Source: Dietzia massiliensis (GTDB lineage Bacteria; Actinomycetota; Actinomycetes; Mycobacteriales; Mycobacteriaceae). Taken from it: DNA of 42,968 nucleotides. Under the pieces are notes generated by a model that saw only the letters and a program-made list of their open reading frames with translations, was not told the DNA's origin and searched no databases. Numbering within the stretch: the first letter of the stretch is position 1; each line of letters begins with the position of its first letter. The stretch lies in contig NZ_JAHBAV010000028.1 in assembly GCF_018390595.1 (NCBI RefSeq), positions 1 through 42,968 on the forward strand, in the 5' to 3' direction. This document shows, in pieces, positions 31,639 through 39,660 of this stretch. The position numbers and the translations under genes were made by a program.

Positions 31639-33240
31639 GTGAAACGACTCGCGTCTGCTACTGCCGTGCTGGCTGCGGCCACGCTGACCCTCGCCGCCTG
31701 CGGTGGCGGCGAGGAGACCTCGCAGGTCGCCTCCGCGAATGAGAGCCGTACGCCGGAGGAGGCGGGCAGGTGCACCGAGGACAAGGTCGGCGGGACCATC
31801 ACCATGGGTGAGTACGTCATGCTCCCGTCGTTCGCGCCGGGCCAGGGCCACTACGGCATACGCGGCGGGGCGCAGTCCGCGGCCATCTACGACCGCTTGG
31901 TGCGCTGGAACCCCGAGGAGAGCAAGTACGAGCCTCAGCTCGCCGAGTCGCTGGAGTCCTCGGAGGACCACTCGGTATGGACGCTCAAGCTCCGGGAGGG
32001 GACGACCTTCTCGAACGGCGATCCGCTCACCGCGTCGGACGTGGAGTTCACCATGAACCTCCACCTGGACCCGGCGGTCGGCTCCACGGCTCTGACCGAT
32101 GTCGAGCAGATCGAGTCGACCCGCGTCGTGGACCCGTTGACGGTGGAGTTCACGCTCTCCGAGCCGTGGGTGGACTTCCCTTTCGCGCTGTCGCGGTCCG
32201 CCGGTGAGGTCATTCCGGAGAAGGCGTACACCGAGGCCGGGCCGGAGGCGTGGAAGAACAATCCCATCGGCGCGGGCGCGTACGTCCTGGAGCGGAACGT
32301 CCCGAATCAGGAGGTCGTGCTCAAGCCGAACCCGAACTACTACGGCGGCCCGGTGTGCCCGACTCTCCGGTTCATCAGCATCCCCGGGTCGCAGGGAACC
32401 CTGGAGGCCTATCAGAACGGCGAGATCCAGGTCGGTTATCTCCGCGGTGCGGAGTTCATCAGCCAGGCGTGGGACGCGGGGGAGCAGGGCTTCTACGAGG
32501 CGATCAGCTCGGGCCGCTCGCTCGTCATGAACAACGGCAAGGCCGGCTACGACGGGATCTTCACCGATGAGCGAGCTCGCCTGGCGGTGGCGCACGCCCT
32601 CGATCGGGATCTCATGAACGAGCGGCTCACCGGCGGCCGCGGTCAGGCCACGTCCTCACTGCTGGCGGAGTCCTCGCGATTCTACGACGGCCAGCAGGGA
32701 CCGGAGTTCGACGCCGAGAAGGCGGCCGCCCTGGTGGAGGAGCTCAAGCAGGAGACGGGGTGGGACGGCACCATCACGCTGGTCACTAACAACAGCCCGG
32801 AGAACGTGCAGACCGGTGTGGTGGCAAAGGCACTTCTCGACGCCGTCGGCTTTGCCGTCACGCTGGAGAACGTGCCCGCCTCGCAGCAGTCCGCCAAGCT
32901 GTTCAGCGGTGACTTCGAGATGATCATCGGCGGCATGAACCCGTCGGATGCCGACGCGTCGGCGAGCTTCCTGGCGAACCTCGTTCCCGGAGGGTCGACC
33001 AACATCAGTGGCGTCGACGATCCGGAACTCGCGGAGGCGGCAAGGGCGCTCAAGTCGGTGGAGACGCCGGAAGAGCAGAAGGCCGCGTTCCACCGACTCC
33101 AGGAGGAGTACAACCGGGTGATGCCGTTCGCGGTCTTCGCGAATGCCGAGGAATATGTGGTGATCGACGAGTCGGTGAAGGGCGTGAAGCCCACGGTCGC
33201 ATCCACGATGCTCTTCGACGGCGCCTACATCGAGGAGTGA
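31639..33240 (+). CDS. ABC-transporter peptide/solute-binding lipoprotein (SBP family 5)
   Basis: 533 aa from the GTG at 31639. A lipoprotein signal peptide ends in the lipobox LAAC (Cys about residue 21), so the protein is anchored outside the membrane. The mature part has the family 5 (DppA/OppA) pattern: GGTITMGEYVMLPSF, LVRWNPEESKYEPQLAESLE, VWTLKLREGTTFSNGDPLTASDVEFTMNLH (about 110-140), AYVLERNVPNQEVVLKPNPNYYGGP and LAVAHALDRDLMNERLTGG. It should bind peptides or nickel-like/oligo-solute ligands. No permease or ATPase genes are adjacent, so it is an orphan that must share a transporter encoded elsewhere. Confidence 0.88.
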   Translation: MKRLASATAVLAAATLTLAACGGGEETSQVASANESRTPEEAGRCTEDKVGGTITMGEYVMLPSFAPGQGHYGIRGGAQSAAIYDRLVRWNPEESKYEPQLAESLESSEDHSVWTLKLREGTTFSNGDPLTASDVEFTMNLHLDPAVGSTALTDVEQIESTRVVDPLTVEFTLSEPWVDFPFALSRSAGEVIPEKAYTEAGPEAWKNNPIGAGAYVLERNVPNQEVVLKPNPNYYGGPVCPTLRFISIPGSQGTLEAYQNGEIQVGYLRGAEFISQAWDAGEQGFYEAISSGRSLVMNNGKAGYDGIFTDERARLAVAHALDRDLMNERLTGGRGQATSSLLAESSRFYDGQQGPEFDAEKAAALVEELKQETGWDGTITLVTNNSPENVQTGVVAKALLDAVGFAVTLENVPASQQSAKLFSGDFEMIIGGMNPSDADASASFLANLVPGGSTNISGVDDPELAEAARALKSVETPEEQKAAFHRLQEEYNRVMPFAVFANAEEYVVIDESVKGVKPTVASTMLFDGAYIEE

Positions 33241-33377
33241 GCCCTCTGCCGGGTTTGTCGGCGCAGAGCACCGCGTGGCAACCGGGAGAGTCGGCTTCCT
33301 GGCTACCTTTAGCGAGCAGGACTGCGTGGCACCAGCGCCTTAGGGCAAACTTAACGTTTGCTGATAGAGTGTCTCGG

Positions 33378-33665
33378 GTGTCAACTCTTCGGGTAGTCAA
33401 GAAGTGCCTCAGTGTTGGTGCGCTCAGTGCGCTCAGTGCAGCAGTCCTAACTGGTTGTTCTCCGGACTCGTACGAGTACCAGCCGGGAAGTCTGCAGCTT
33501 CCTACGTTCGAAGCGTCGAGACCCGCCTACGACAGCGTTCGGGATCCGAAAAACCTCGAATGCGAAACCAACCTTGTAGAAGCGCAGAAGCACGACTACT
33601 CGGGGGACACAATATTGGCCTCCGAGGACGTGGAGATCGCGGTCGTCAACTCGCGAGGCCGCTAG
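33378..33665 (+). CDS. Small lipoprotein
   Basis: 95 aa from the GTG at 33378. A basic start, a hydrophobic core and the lipobox LTGC (about residue 27) mark an exported lipoprotein. The mature 70 residues are polar, with SYEYQPGSLQLPTFE and one further Cys. I do not recognise a family. It ends in CTAG about 70 bases before an IS481 element that also sits in a CTAG site, so the original gene may have been longer; the sequence neither proves nor excludes this. Confidence 0.5.
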   Translation: MSTLRVVKKCLSVGALSALSAAVLTGCSPDSYEYQPGSLQLPTFEASRPAYDSVRDPKNLECETNLVEAQKHDYSGDTILASEDVEIAVVNSRGR

Positions 33666-33731
33666 CTTTGTTTTGGCAATCCAGCCCCGATGTGCCAGGA
33701 GACTATGGTCGACCAGCGGAGTCGATTGCCG

Positions 33732-33737
33732 GCTAGC
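33732..33737. other. Target-site duplication, left copy (GCTAGC)
   Basis: Identical to 34820-34825 on the other side of the IS. IS481 of Bordetella is known to insert in NCTAGN with a 6-bp duplication, which this matches. Confidence 0.8.
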
Positions 33738-34819
33738 TGTACTGACCACGGACGTTGTGTCGCCGGTCGGCATGGCGGGCTGACATGAGGAAGACCTCCG
33801 TGTGAGGTGTGAAAGCGACCAAGCAAACACATCCACAACGGAGGTCTTCATGTCCCACGCTAACGCCCCGCTGACTCCGACGGGAAGACTGCGTCTGGCT
33901 CGGTGTGTCGTCGAGGACGGTTGGACTCGTCTCCGCGCCGCCGAGCGGTTCAACGTCTCGGTGAGCACCGTGCGCAAGTGGGTGAACAGGTATCGCGAGT
34001 ACGGCAAGGCCGGCATGGTCGACCGCTCCAGCCGTCCGCACCACAGCCCGCCCCAGACGCCGCGGCGTCGGGAACGCCGCGTGCTCGGTCTGCGCGTATC
34101 CCGCCGGTGGGGCCCGGCCCGGATCGCCTATCACCTGGGCATGCAACCGTCCACGGTGCACAAGATCCTGTCCCGCTACGGCTGCGTCAGGCTGGCGTTC
34201 ACCGACCCGGCCACCGGCGCCCCGGTCAGGGCACACACACGGCGCCCGCGTCGCTACGAGCACGAGGCGCCGGGCGATCTGGTGCATGTGGACATCAAGA
34301 AGCTCGGCCGCATGCCCGACGGCGGCGGACACAAGGTCCACGGCCGCGCCAAGGGCAAACGTGACCGCAAACGCGGGATGGGCTACTGGTACATCCACAA
34401 TGCCGTCGACGACCACTCGCGTCTGGCCTACACCGAGTTGCTGGAAGACGAGCGCAAAGAGACCGCCGCCGGATTCTGCAAGCGGGCCCACGCCTACTTC
34501 GCCGACGCCGGGATCACCGTGCACCGGGTCCTGACCGACAACGGCTCCTGCTACCGCTCCCACGCCTTCGCCGACGCCCTCGGTCCGGAGATCAAGCACA
34601 AGCGAACCCGCCCGTACCGCCCGCAGACCAACGGCAAGGTAGAGCGCTACAACCGCACCATGCTTGAGGAATGGGCCTACGCCGCCGCGTACGTCAGCGA
34701 ATCCGACCGCGCGGCTCGCTTACCGGCGTTCCTGTATCACTACAATTTCCACCGCGGCCACACCGCGCTACGAGGGGCCTCACCCGCAGACCGCGTACAC
34801 AACCTGCGTGGGCAGTACA
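33738..34819 (+). mobile_element. IS481-family insertion sequence, complete
   Basis: 1082 bp, bounded by TGTACTG...CAGTACA. The terminal inverted repeats match at about 23 of 29 positions (TGTACTGxCCACGxAxGTTG conserved), with one transposase and a 6-bp GCTAGC duplication. It looks intact and recently active. It separates the peptide-binding/lipoprotein genes from the low-GC glycan genes. Confidence 0.9.
33782..33854 (+). promoter_or_regulatory. RNA hairpin covering the transposase ribosome-binding site and start codon
   Basis: The 17-base arm 33782-33801 (with bulge AGG at 33788-33790) is complementary to 33838-33854, which contains GGAGG and the ATG. The loop is 36 nt. A read-through transcript from outside would hide the start site. 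A transcript beginning inside the element after the first arm would not. Confidence 0.6.
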
Positions 34820-34824
34820 GCTAG
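33850..34824 (+). CDS. IS481-family DDE transposase
   Basis: 324 aa from the ATG at 33850 (GGAGG 6-7 bases upstream). Residues about 8-55 are a helix-turn-helix (RLRLARCVVEDGWTRLRAAE, VSVSTVRKWVNRY). The rve/integrase core has D148 in VHVDIKKLG, D230 in VLTDNGSCYRS and E265 in NGKVERYNRT, a DD34E spacing typical of IS3/IS481. The C-terminus has LYHYNFHRGHTAL. The last codon and stop (AGC TAG) run into the target duplication, so the TAG comes from the CTAG of the target site. Confidence 0.93.
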   Translation: MSHANAPLTPTGRLRLARCVVEDGWTRLRAAERFNVSVSTVRKWVNRYREYGKAGMVDRSSRPHHSPPQTPRRRERRVLGLRVSRRWGPARIAYHLGMQPSTVHKILSRYGCVRLAFTDPATGAPVRAHTRRPRRYEHEAPGDLVHVDIKKLGRMPDGGGHKVHGRAKGKRDRKRGMGYWYIHNAVDDHSRLAYTELLEDERKETAAGFCKRAHAYFADAGITVHRVLTDNGSCYRSHAFADALGPEIKHKRTRPYRPQTNGKVERYNRTMLEEWAYAAAYVSESDRAARLPAFLYHYNFHRGHTALRGASPADRVHNLRGQYS

Positions 34825-34825
34825 C
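34820..34825. other. Target-site duplication, right copy (GCTAGC)
   Basis: Matches the left copy at 33732-33737 and supplies the transposase stop codon. Confidence 0.8.
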
Positions 34826-34906
34826 GCGGGGTCCTCAGTGCTGGGTGCGACTGAAGGAACGACGTCGAGCACGTCCCTATGGAAAAGGCGAGCCAAAGGA
34901 AACCGG

Positions 34907-35932
34907 ATGACGATAGAGCGCGGTTGGAACGAGGGTCCAGATCTGTACTTCAACTCGGGCTATGGCCTTGCTGCGGCGCGGGCCGAAGGCGCCGAATGGA
35001 TATCTTTAGTGCTGGACGGTGGCAACATCCAGATGCCCCTCCTGGTTCGGCAACTAGAATCCGGGAGGTTGGATGCTGCGTCTCCTTATGGATACTGCGG
35101 CGTGTATGCGGCGGACGCCACCCGTGGTAAAAACGCCGACTTATGGCGGCGGATTCGTGCGGAGTTGTTGGATCTCGGCGTGATCTCCGTCTTCGTTAGA
35201 AGTTCGCCGCTGGTTTCGCAGCTGACGTCGCCACCAGATTCGATCTGGGTGGTCGAAGGTCATTCGACCTACCTAGTCGACGTGTCCGAGGAAGATGAAG
35301 CTTGGTCGGCGATGGAGGGGCGCGCGAGAACTGCTGTCAGGAAGGCGCGGAAGACTGGAATCTCAGCGTCTTTTCGAGTTGCCAGTCGCGAAGACCTATG
35401 CGACGGCTCAGATTTCCGCAGGATGTACGATTCGACCATGCGGCGGGTCGGCGCCAAAACGTCCTACTTTTTTAGTGATGACTACTACGAAGCTCTTCGT
35501 TCCGGGCTAGGTGACTCGCTCCTCGTTGGCGTAGCTAGTGATTCGGATGGCAGCCCAGTTGCAGCAGCGTTATTTATGAAGGATGAGCACACGCTCCATT
35601 ACCACCTGTCCGGCGCAAGTGCGGAAGGCGCCAAGACCGGCGGAACGTCGTTGCTCATCTGGGAGGCAGGGGCGGTTGCTCGATCGTCAGGAATTGGGTC
35701 TGTTCACCTTGGTGGGGGGCTTCGGCCAGGGGATGGGCTCGATCGATTTAAGCGCAGTTTCGGAGGCAGTTCGCTTTCGTTCGGGGCGTGGGGTCTGGTG
35801 CTCGACGTTGACGGGTATGAAGAAGAAACGACCAACAGAGCAACTCAGTTAGGCGTAACACCAGAACAGTTGCAAAAAAGTGGCTTCTTCCCGGCCTATC
35901 GATCTCCATCAAGGGACGGCGGCCACTTATGA
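34907..35932 (+). CDS. FemAB-like GNAT acyltransferase
   Basis: 341 aa from the ATG at 34907, preceded by AAAGGA. Its layout resembles the FemAB/BioF2-like double-GNAT family: an N-terminal half with DLYFNSGYGLAAARAEGAEW, and a second GNAT with MEGRARTAVRKARKTGISAS (about 145-165), SDSDGSPVAAALFMKDEHTL and HYHLSGASAEGAKTGGTSLLIWEA. Such enzymes in glycan loci add an acyl or aminoacyl group to a sugar or lipid-linked precursor. It is coupled by ATGA to the aminotransferase-like gene. GC is far below the window average. The substrate is not known. Confidence 0.7.
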   Translation: MTIERGWNEGPDLYFNSGYGLAAARAEGAEWISLVLDGGNIQMPLLVRQLESGRLDAASPYGYCGVYAADATRGKNADLWRRIRAELLDLGVISVFVRSSPLVSQLTSPPDSIWVVEGHSTYLVDVSEEDEAWSAMEGRARTAVRKARKTGISASFRVASREDLCDGSDFRRMYDSTMRRVGAKTSYFFSDDYYEALRSGLGDSLLVGVASDSDGSPVAAALFMKDEHTLHYHLSGASAEGAKTGGTSLLIWEAGAVARSSGIGSVHLGGGLRPGDGLDRFKRSFGGSSLSFGAWGLVLDVDGYEEETTNRATQLGVTPEQLQKSGFFPAYRSPSRDGGHL

Positions 35933-36978
35933 CGCGCCTCTCAAGGTTCGCTGGAAAAGAAATCGGCTCCGAGTTTGAAACTGTAGATCCGTCTCTGCTA
36001 TCTGAATGTCAGACCCCCAAGTACTCCGAGTACCAGCTGGTTCGGAGCGGTAGGGAGGCGTTATCGGCCGTAGCATCTTCGACTGCGGCAACAGGAATAA
36101 CAGATATTCTTATCCCTGAGTACCATTGTGAGAGTATGTCGGACCCATTTTTAGCGCGTGGGTTCCGAGTGCACTTGGGGCGCGTCGACGATCGCGCACA
36201 ACTGACTCCGGCCTCCGTCGAGAAAATGAGCCGTAAGCCGACACTTATTCTGCATAGCGAGACCTTCGGAGAAGTGGCGTCTGCTGAGTTACAGGGAGCC
36301 CTGCAAGAAGCGCGGGCTAGCGGGAGCTTGGTCGTAGTAGATGAAACACACTCGGTCTTCTCCCCCGGAGGAGTGCGGGCCGATTTCCGGATGGCTAGTT
36401 TGCGAAAGCTGCTTCCGGTGCCGGATGGGGCCTATTTGAGCTGTCGACGGGGCTCGGTCGAGACTCGGGTCGGCACTACCAACTTCACCAGGTTGCGCGC
36501 AAAGGCCGCCCAAGCTAAAGCCGCGTACCATGAGGGTGCGATTCGAACTAAGATTCATCTCGATCTTTTTAGGGCGGCCGAGCAAGAACTAACAAGCACT
36601 TCTGATGTCTGGGGGATGAGTGACGAATCGAAGGATCTGCTTGAGCGCATTGACTTGCAGAAAGTGCGCGAGCGTCGAACAGCCAACGTAGAAGCACTAC
36701 TCCGGTCATTGGACCGCCACGGCATAAAGATATTCAACCGTATAGGCGCCGAGCGTTCATTGTGTTTCGTAGTAGTGGAGTTGCCCGACGTGCCCACCGC
36801 TCGGGCCGAGCTGTCTAGGCGAGGCGTTTACTGCCCGATACATTGGCCAAAACCGCCGATCGTGAGCCCCGGCACCGAGTGGTTAGATGCAGTCATGTCG
36901 ATTCCTGTCGACCACCGCTATAGCCCAAGTGATATGGAATATGTCGCTGACGCGCTTCGTGAGACCGTGTTTGGCTGA
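35929..36978 (+). CDS. DegT/fold-type-I aminotransferase-like protein
   Basis: 349 aa. A PLP fold-type-I layout is seen: RSGREALSAVASSTAATGIT (phosphate region), ILIPEYHCESM, VVVDETHSVFSPGG with D138 that would contact the pyridine nitrogen, and MASLRKLLPVPDGAYLS, where K160 sits where DegT enzymes hold the PLP lysine. The C-terminal small domain includes RRGVYCPIHWPKP. It is shorter and more divergent than sugar aminotransferases, so it could act on an amino-alcohol or unusual sugar. The start overlaps the previous stop (ATGA). Low GC and glycan neighbours suggest surface polysaccharide synthesis. Confidence 0.7.
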   Translation: MTRLSRFAGKEIGSEFETVDPSLLSECQTPKYSEYQLVRSGREALSAVASSTAATGITDILIPEYHCESMSDPFLARGFRVHLGRVDDRAQLTPASVEKMSRKPTLILHSETFGEVASAELQGALQEARASGSLVVVDETHSVFSPGGVRADFRMASLRKLLPVPDGAYLSCRRGSVETRVGTTNFTRLRAKAAQAKAAYHEGAIRTKIHLDLFRAAEQELTSTSDVWGMSDESKDLLERIDLQKVRERRTANVEALLRSLDRHGIKIFNRIGAERSLCFVVVELPDVPTARAELSRRGVYCPIHWPKPPIVSPGTEWLDAVMSIPVDHRYSPSDMEYVADALRETVFG

Positions 36979-36983
36979 AATGA

Positions 36984-37595
36984 CTATCTCGTCAGGTCAT
37001 CTACTTGCTTACTGTTCCTGTCATGCGCGACCGTGGGTTTGAACAGTGAAGCGGGGGTTCGCAAGAGGACGCTGAGATACAAAGCTATCGACCGCGCCTT
37101 GGCGAAGTCCGCATCGAGTTCAAGTCGTTTACTCCATTTAAGCTGATTTCGCCCGGTGACTTGAGCAAGCCCGGTAATTCCCTGGTTCACCGTGAACCGC
37201 GGGTGGGACGCGCCGCCGGGAATCTTTTCGAGCCATGACGGCAGCATCGGCCTTGGTCCAACAAGCGCCATCTGCCCGCGTAGTACATTCACTAGCTGCG
37301 GAAGTTCGTCCAAGCTGGTTCGCCGGAGGACTCGGCCTAGGGGAGTGATCCGATCAATCGTTGGCAGCCCTTGGTCATCAAGAAACGAGTCGGCATCGTT
37401 TAGCATTGTCCGAAATTTGAGTACCTGGAACACCTGCGCGTTTTTCCCTAGGCGCTCCTGCTTAAAAAAGACTGGTGCACCCTGAAGTAGTCGAGATAAG
37501 GCTGCCGTTAGTGCCAGTGCTAGCATCCAAAAAGGCGCGGCGGCGACGAGTACCAAGATATCGATTATCCGCGTTGTGGAAGAAAACATTGTCAT
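36984..37595 (-). CDS. Bacterial sugar transferase (undecaprenyl-phosphate hexose-1-P transferase)
   Basis: 203 aa, the single-domain form without the long N-terminal membrane part. One helix at about 10-30 is followed by family motifs VFFKQERLGKNAQVFQVLKF, RTML, RRTSLDELPQLVNVLRG (catalytic Asp-Glu), LVGPRPMLP and VNQGITGLAQVTGRNQL. It should start a repeat unit by moving a sugar phosphate from a UDP-sugar to the lipid carrier at the inner membrane face. It is convergent with the aminotransferase-like gene, 5 bases apart, and follows the sulfotransferase on the minus strand. Confidence 0.88.
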   Translation of the reverse strand: MTMFSSTTRIIDILVLVAAAPFWMLALALTAALSRLLQGAPVFFKQERLGKNAQVFQVLKFRTMLNDADSFLDDQGLPTIDRITPLGRVLRRTSLDELPQLVNVLRGQMALVGPRPMLPSWLEKIPGGASHPRFTVNQGITGLAQVTGRNQLKWSKRLELDADFAKARSIALYLSVLLRTPASLFKPTVAHDRNSKQVDDLTR

Positions 37596-37634
37596 CGGGT
37601 GGTGCGCTCCGTTCTCGACGACGATCTTGGGTTT

Positions 37635-38552
37635 TTAGCCGAAACTCTTAATGAGCAGCTTTCGCCTCTCGGGGCTGAGTCTGTCGAGTGGGGTGGACGG
37701 GGTTAACGTTTCGGGCAGCCTCTCGAGATCAGAATTCGAAACTACTTCGCCGACAAAGTCCCCGGCTTCCTGTGCGACGCTACGCGGTCTAGCGCATAAG
37801 TCGCGGTAGTCTATTGTTAGACAGAACGACTGCGAGTGAATGCCAGATGCGCGAATGGTGGAGGTAAGCGACTGCACCTGGTGGGTGACCTGCTTGATTT
37901 CGTTATCGAAGAGAATGTTGTCGTCGGCGGGAATAGTACCGAACCACTCGTTAACGTCTAGACCTAGCCGATCACGAACCAGTAACAGGCTGGCCGCAAC
38001 CTCGATCGGTTCGCGGACAATGTTGAGGAAATACTGGTTTTGAAGCTGAGTGCCGAAGAGCTCTACGTGGGACACCGCTAGGAGATTTTTGAAGACCGTT
38101 GGTTTGTCGAATGCCGAATTTATTAAACTAAGTGTATTTTGCAGCTCCTGAGGTCGCATCGGCGCGCGGTCCGGTGCGACTGAATTGCGTGAATGGCCAA
38201 GTGCGTTGCGCCAGAAGTACCCAAACTCGTGAGGGCCGAGTGGTTCTCGCGTCCTGCCGGCCAACGAGTGGAGCTCAAGCTCAGGTGCCGCGAGCGAAAG
38301 GCGTTGTTGGAGGTAGGCTCCGACGTGCGGCGCTTTCCAGAAGAAGGCCATTACGTTCGACGGGTAGCCGAAGCGTGCTGTCCGGGCGAGGACTTGGTAG
38401 AGGATAGTTGTCCCCGATCTCGGGAGACCTACGATTTGCGCCGTTGGCAGGTCTGACCTGCCCGGGGTGTCACGCGCGAATTCGGATTCTAGGGCGGTGT
38501 TCATACGCTCGAGTACATACTCAAACCCACTGTCCTTAGAAATATATTCCAT
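37635..38552 (-). CDS. PAPS-dependent sulfotransferase
   Basis: 305 aa. The 5'-phosphosulfate loop is IVGLPRSGTTILYQVL (residues about 40-55) and the 3'-phosphate site is FLNIVREPIEVAASLLLVRD (about 173-192). The family's SUL-type helical rest follows, ending LSPERRKLLIKSFG. It would transfer sulfate from PAPS to a sugar or lipid acceptor. Next to a sugar transferase, aminotransferases and an acyltransferase, a sulfated surface glycan or glycolipid is the likely product. Low GC. The start ATG at 38552 faces the truncated aminotransferase across about 155 bp. Confidence 0.82.
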   Translation of the reverse strand: MEYISKDSGFEYVLERMNTALESEFARDTPGRSDLPTAQIVGLPRSGTTILYQVLARTARFGYPSNVMAFFWKAPHVGAYLQQRLSLAAPELELHSLAGRTREPLGPHEFGYFWRNALGHSRNSVAPDRAPMRPQELQNTLSLINSAFDKPTVFKNLLAVSHVELFGTQLQNQYFLNIVREPIEVAASLLLVRDRLGLDVNEWFGTIPADDNILFDNEIKQVTHQVQSLTSTIRASGIHSQSFCLTIDYRDLCARPRSVAQEAGDFVGEVVSNSDLERLPETLTPSTPLDRLSPERRKLLIKSFG

Positions 38553-38708
38553 GTTGTCCTCAGCGCCCCTGCTGTCGATAACTCACATCGGCCAACCTCG
38601 TTCGTACCGAGGTACCATATAACAGCGTCCGGTGTTCGGCGCAGAGCCCGACGCGGGGTTCGGGGTAGGAAACTGTGAAAGGTTCGGTGGAGAGCGACTC
38701 GCATCCTC

Positions 38709-39020
38709 ATGTCAAAGGCGACCGTAGGCATTGAGGAGGAGGAAGCGCTCCTGCGCGCGATTCGGTCTGGCTGTGTTACCCCACTCGGGCCTGAGGTTGA
38801 CGCGTTCGAGGCTGAGGTTTGTGAGCGCGTGGGAGTCGCACACGCAGTTGCGCTCTCTTCGGGTACTGCAGCTCTCCTCCTAGCGCTTCTTGAACTAGGG
38901 GCGACGCCGGGCACCGTCGTCGTAATGTCGTCGATGACCTTTGCTGCCACTGCTAACGCGGTGGCATACACTGGAGCCACTCCTGTCTTCGTAGACTCGC
39001 AGGCCTCTGACCTGAGTTGC
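38709..39020 (+). pseudogene. DegT/DnrJ/EryC1 aminotransferase, truncated after about 100 residues
   Basis: The N-terminal PLP-enzyme fragment reads SGCVTPLGPEVDAFEAEV, HAVALSSGTAALLLALLELG and MTFAATANAVAYTGATPVFV, the standard opening of sugar aminotransferases. It stops matching after FVDSQASDLS (about base 39,010), exactly where the foldback repeat begins. The PLP lysine and C-terminal two thirds are missing. It is therefore a remnant of the glycan locus cut by rearrangement. Confidence 0.82.
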
Positions 39021-39175
39021 ATATGTTTAGTGCCTGGCGCCGAGCGCCTCGACGATGGCTTGGGCGTCTTCGTCGAGCGGGGTGCGAGCTCACCGCTCGC
39101 ACCCCGCTCGACGACGACTCCCAAGCCATCCTCACAGCCATCGCCGCGGGGCACTAAGGAGGTCCAACTCAGGTC
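39009..39175. repeat. 81-bp inverted repeat (foldback) with 5-nt loop
   Basis: Arms 39009-39089 and 39095-39175 align without gaps (about 80 percent identity; the inner 18 bases and the outer GACCTGAGTTG are perfect). Each arm, read outward, encodes the end of a protein: ARTPLDEDAQAIVEALGARH-stop on the left (minus strand) and ARTPLDDDSQAILTAIAAGH-stop on the right (plus strand). The differences are mostly conservative (V/L, L/I, A/S, E/D). These look like two homologous gene tails joined head to head. Confidence 0.8.
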
Positions 39176-39468
39176 TGGGCGAGCTGGGCGAAGCGCGTCG
39201 CCACGGTCAACGCGTCGGGAATCGGCGGGGGAGCGGTCTCGGCGGTCAGCTCCAGCTCCTCGAGAAGCGCGCCGGCGGCGGAGATGTCGTCGCGGGCGTG
39301 GGCGTCCAGGACAGCGCGGACCCGGGCGACCGCAGCAGCGTGGCGCTGCTTGGCGCGCTCCATCCCGGCGTCGAGGTCGGCGACGGACGCGGTCCACACA
39401 TCGACGCCCTCGCGGGCCAGGAGAGGGGCGAGGAGCTCGAACTGGGCGCGCTGATCCGGGGATGCCAT
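39169..39468 (-). pseudogene. Unknown actinobacterial protein, truncated at its C-terminus (paralog 1)
   Basis: 99 residues from the ATG at 39468: QRAQFELLAPLLAREGVDVW, TASVADLDAGMERAKQRHAA, and PIPDALTVATRFAQLAQT-stop. The stop TGA comes from the right arm of the foldback. The paralog at 40,964 continues for 85 more residues after FAQLAQT, so this copy has lost its C-terminus in the same rearrangement. Helical, soluble, function unknown. The 22-bp tandem repeat lies directly upstream of the start. Confidence 0.7.
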
Positions 39469-39506
39469 GCACCCATTGTGTCCGGCGCCCCTGCCGGTGC
39501 GCGCTC

Positions 39507-39632
39507 GGCCGCCCCCGGACGCGTGCCCGGCCGCCCCCGCATGCGTGCCCGGCGGCCAGTGCGTGCGGCCGCCCCCGCATGCGCGTGCGGCCGCCCCCGC
39601 ATGCGCGCGCGGCCGCCCCCGCATGCGTGCCC
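39507..39632. repeat. 22-bp tandem repeat, five full units and one short
   Basis: Units start GGCCGCCCCCGCATGCG and end in GTGCCC, CGTGC or CGCGC, at 39507, 39529, 39567, 39589 and 39611, with a 16-bp partial unit at 39551. There is no spacer diversity, so it is not a CRISPR. It lies upstream of the truncated paralog 1. Confidence 0.85.
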
Positions 39633-39660
39633 GGCAGCCGGTGCCCGCCGGGACACCCAG

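Noticed and set aside
39507..39632. Possible CRISPR array
   Set aside because: Units are directly tandem without unique spacers and no cas genes are present.
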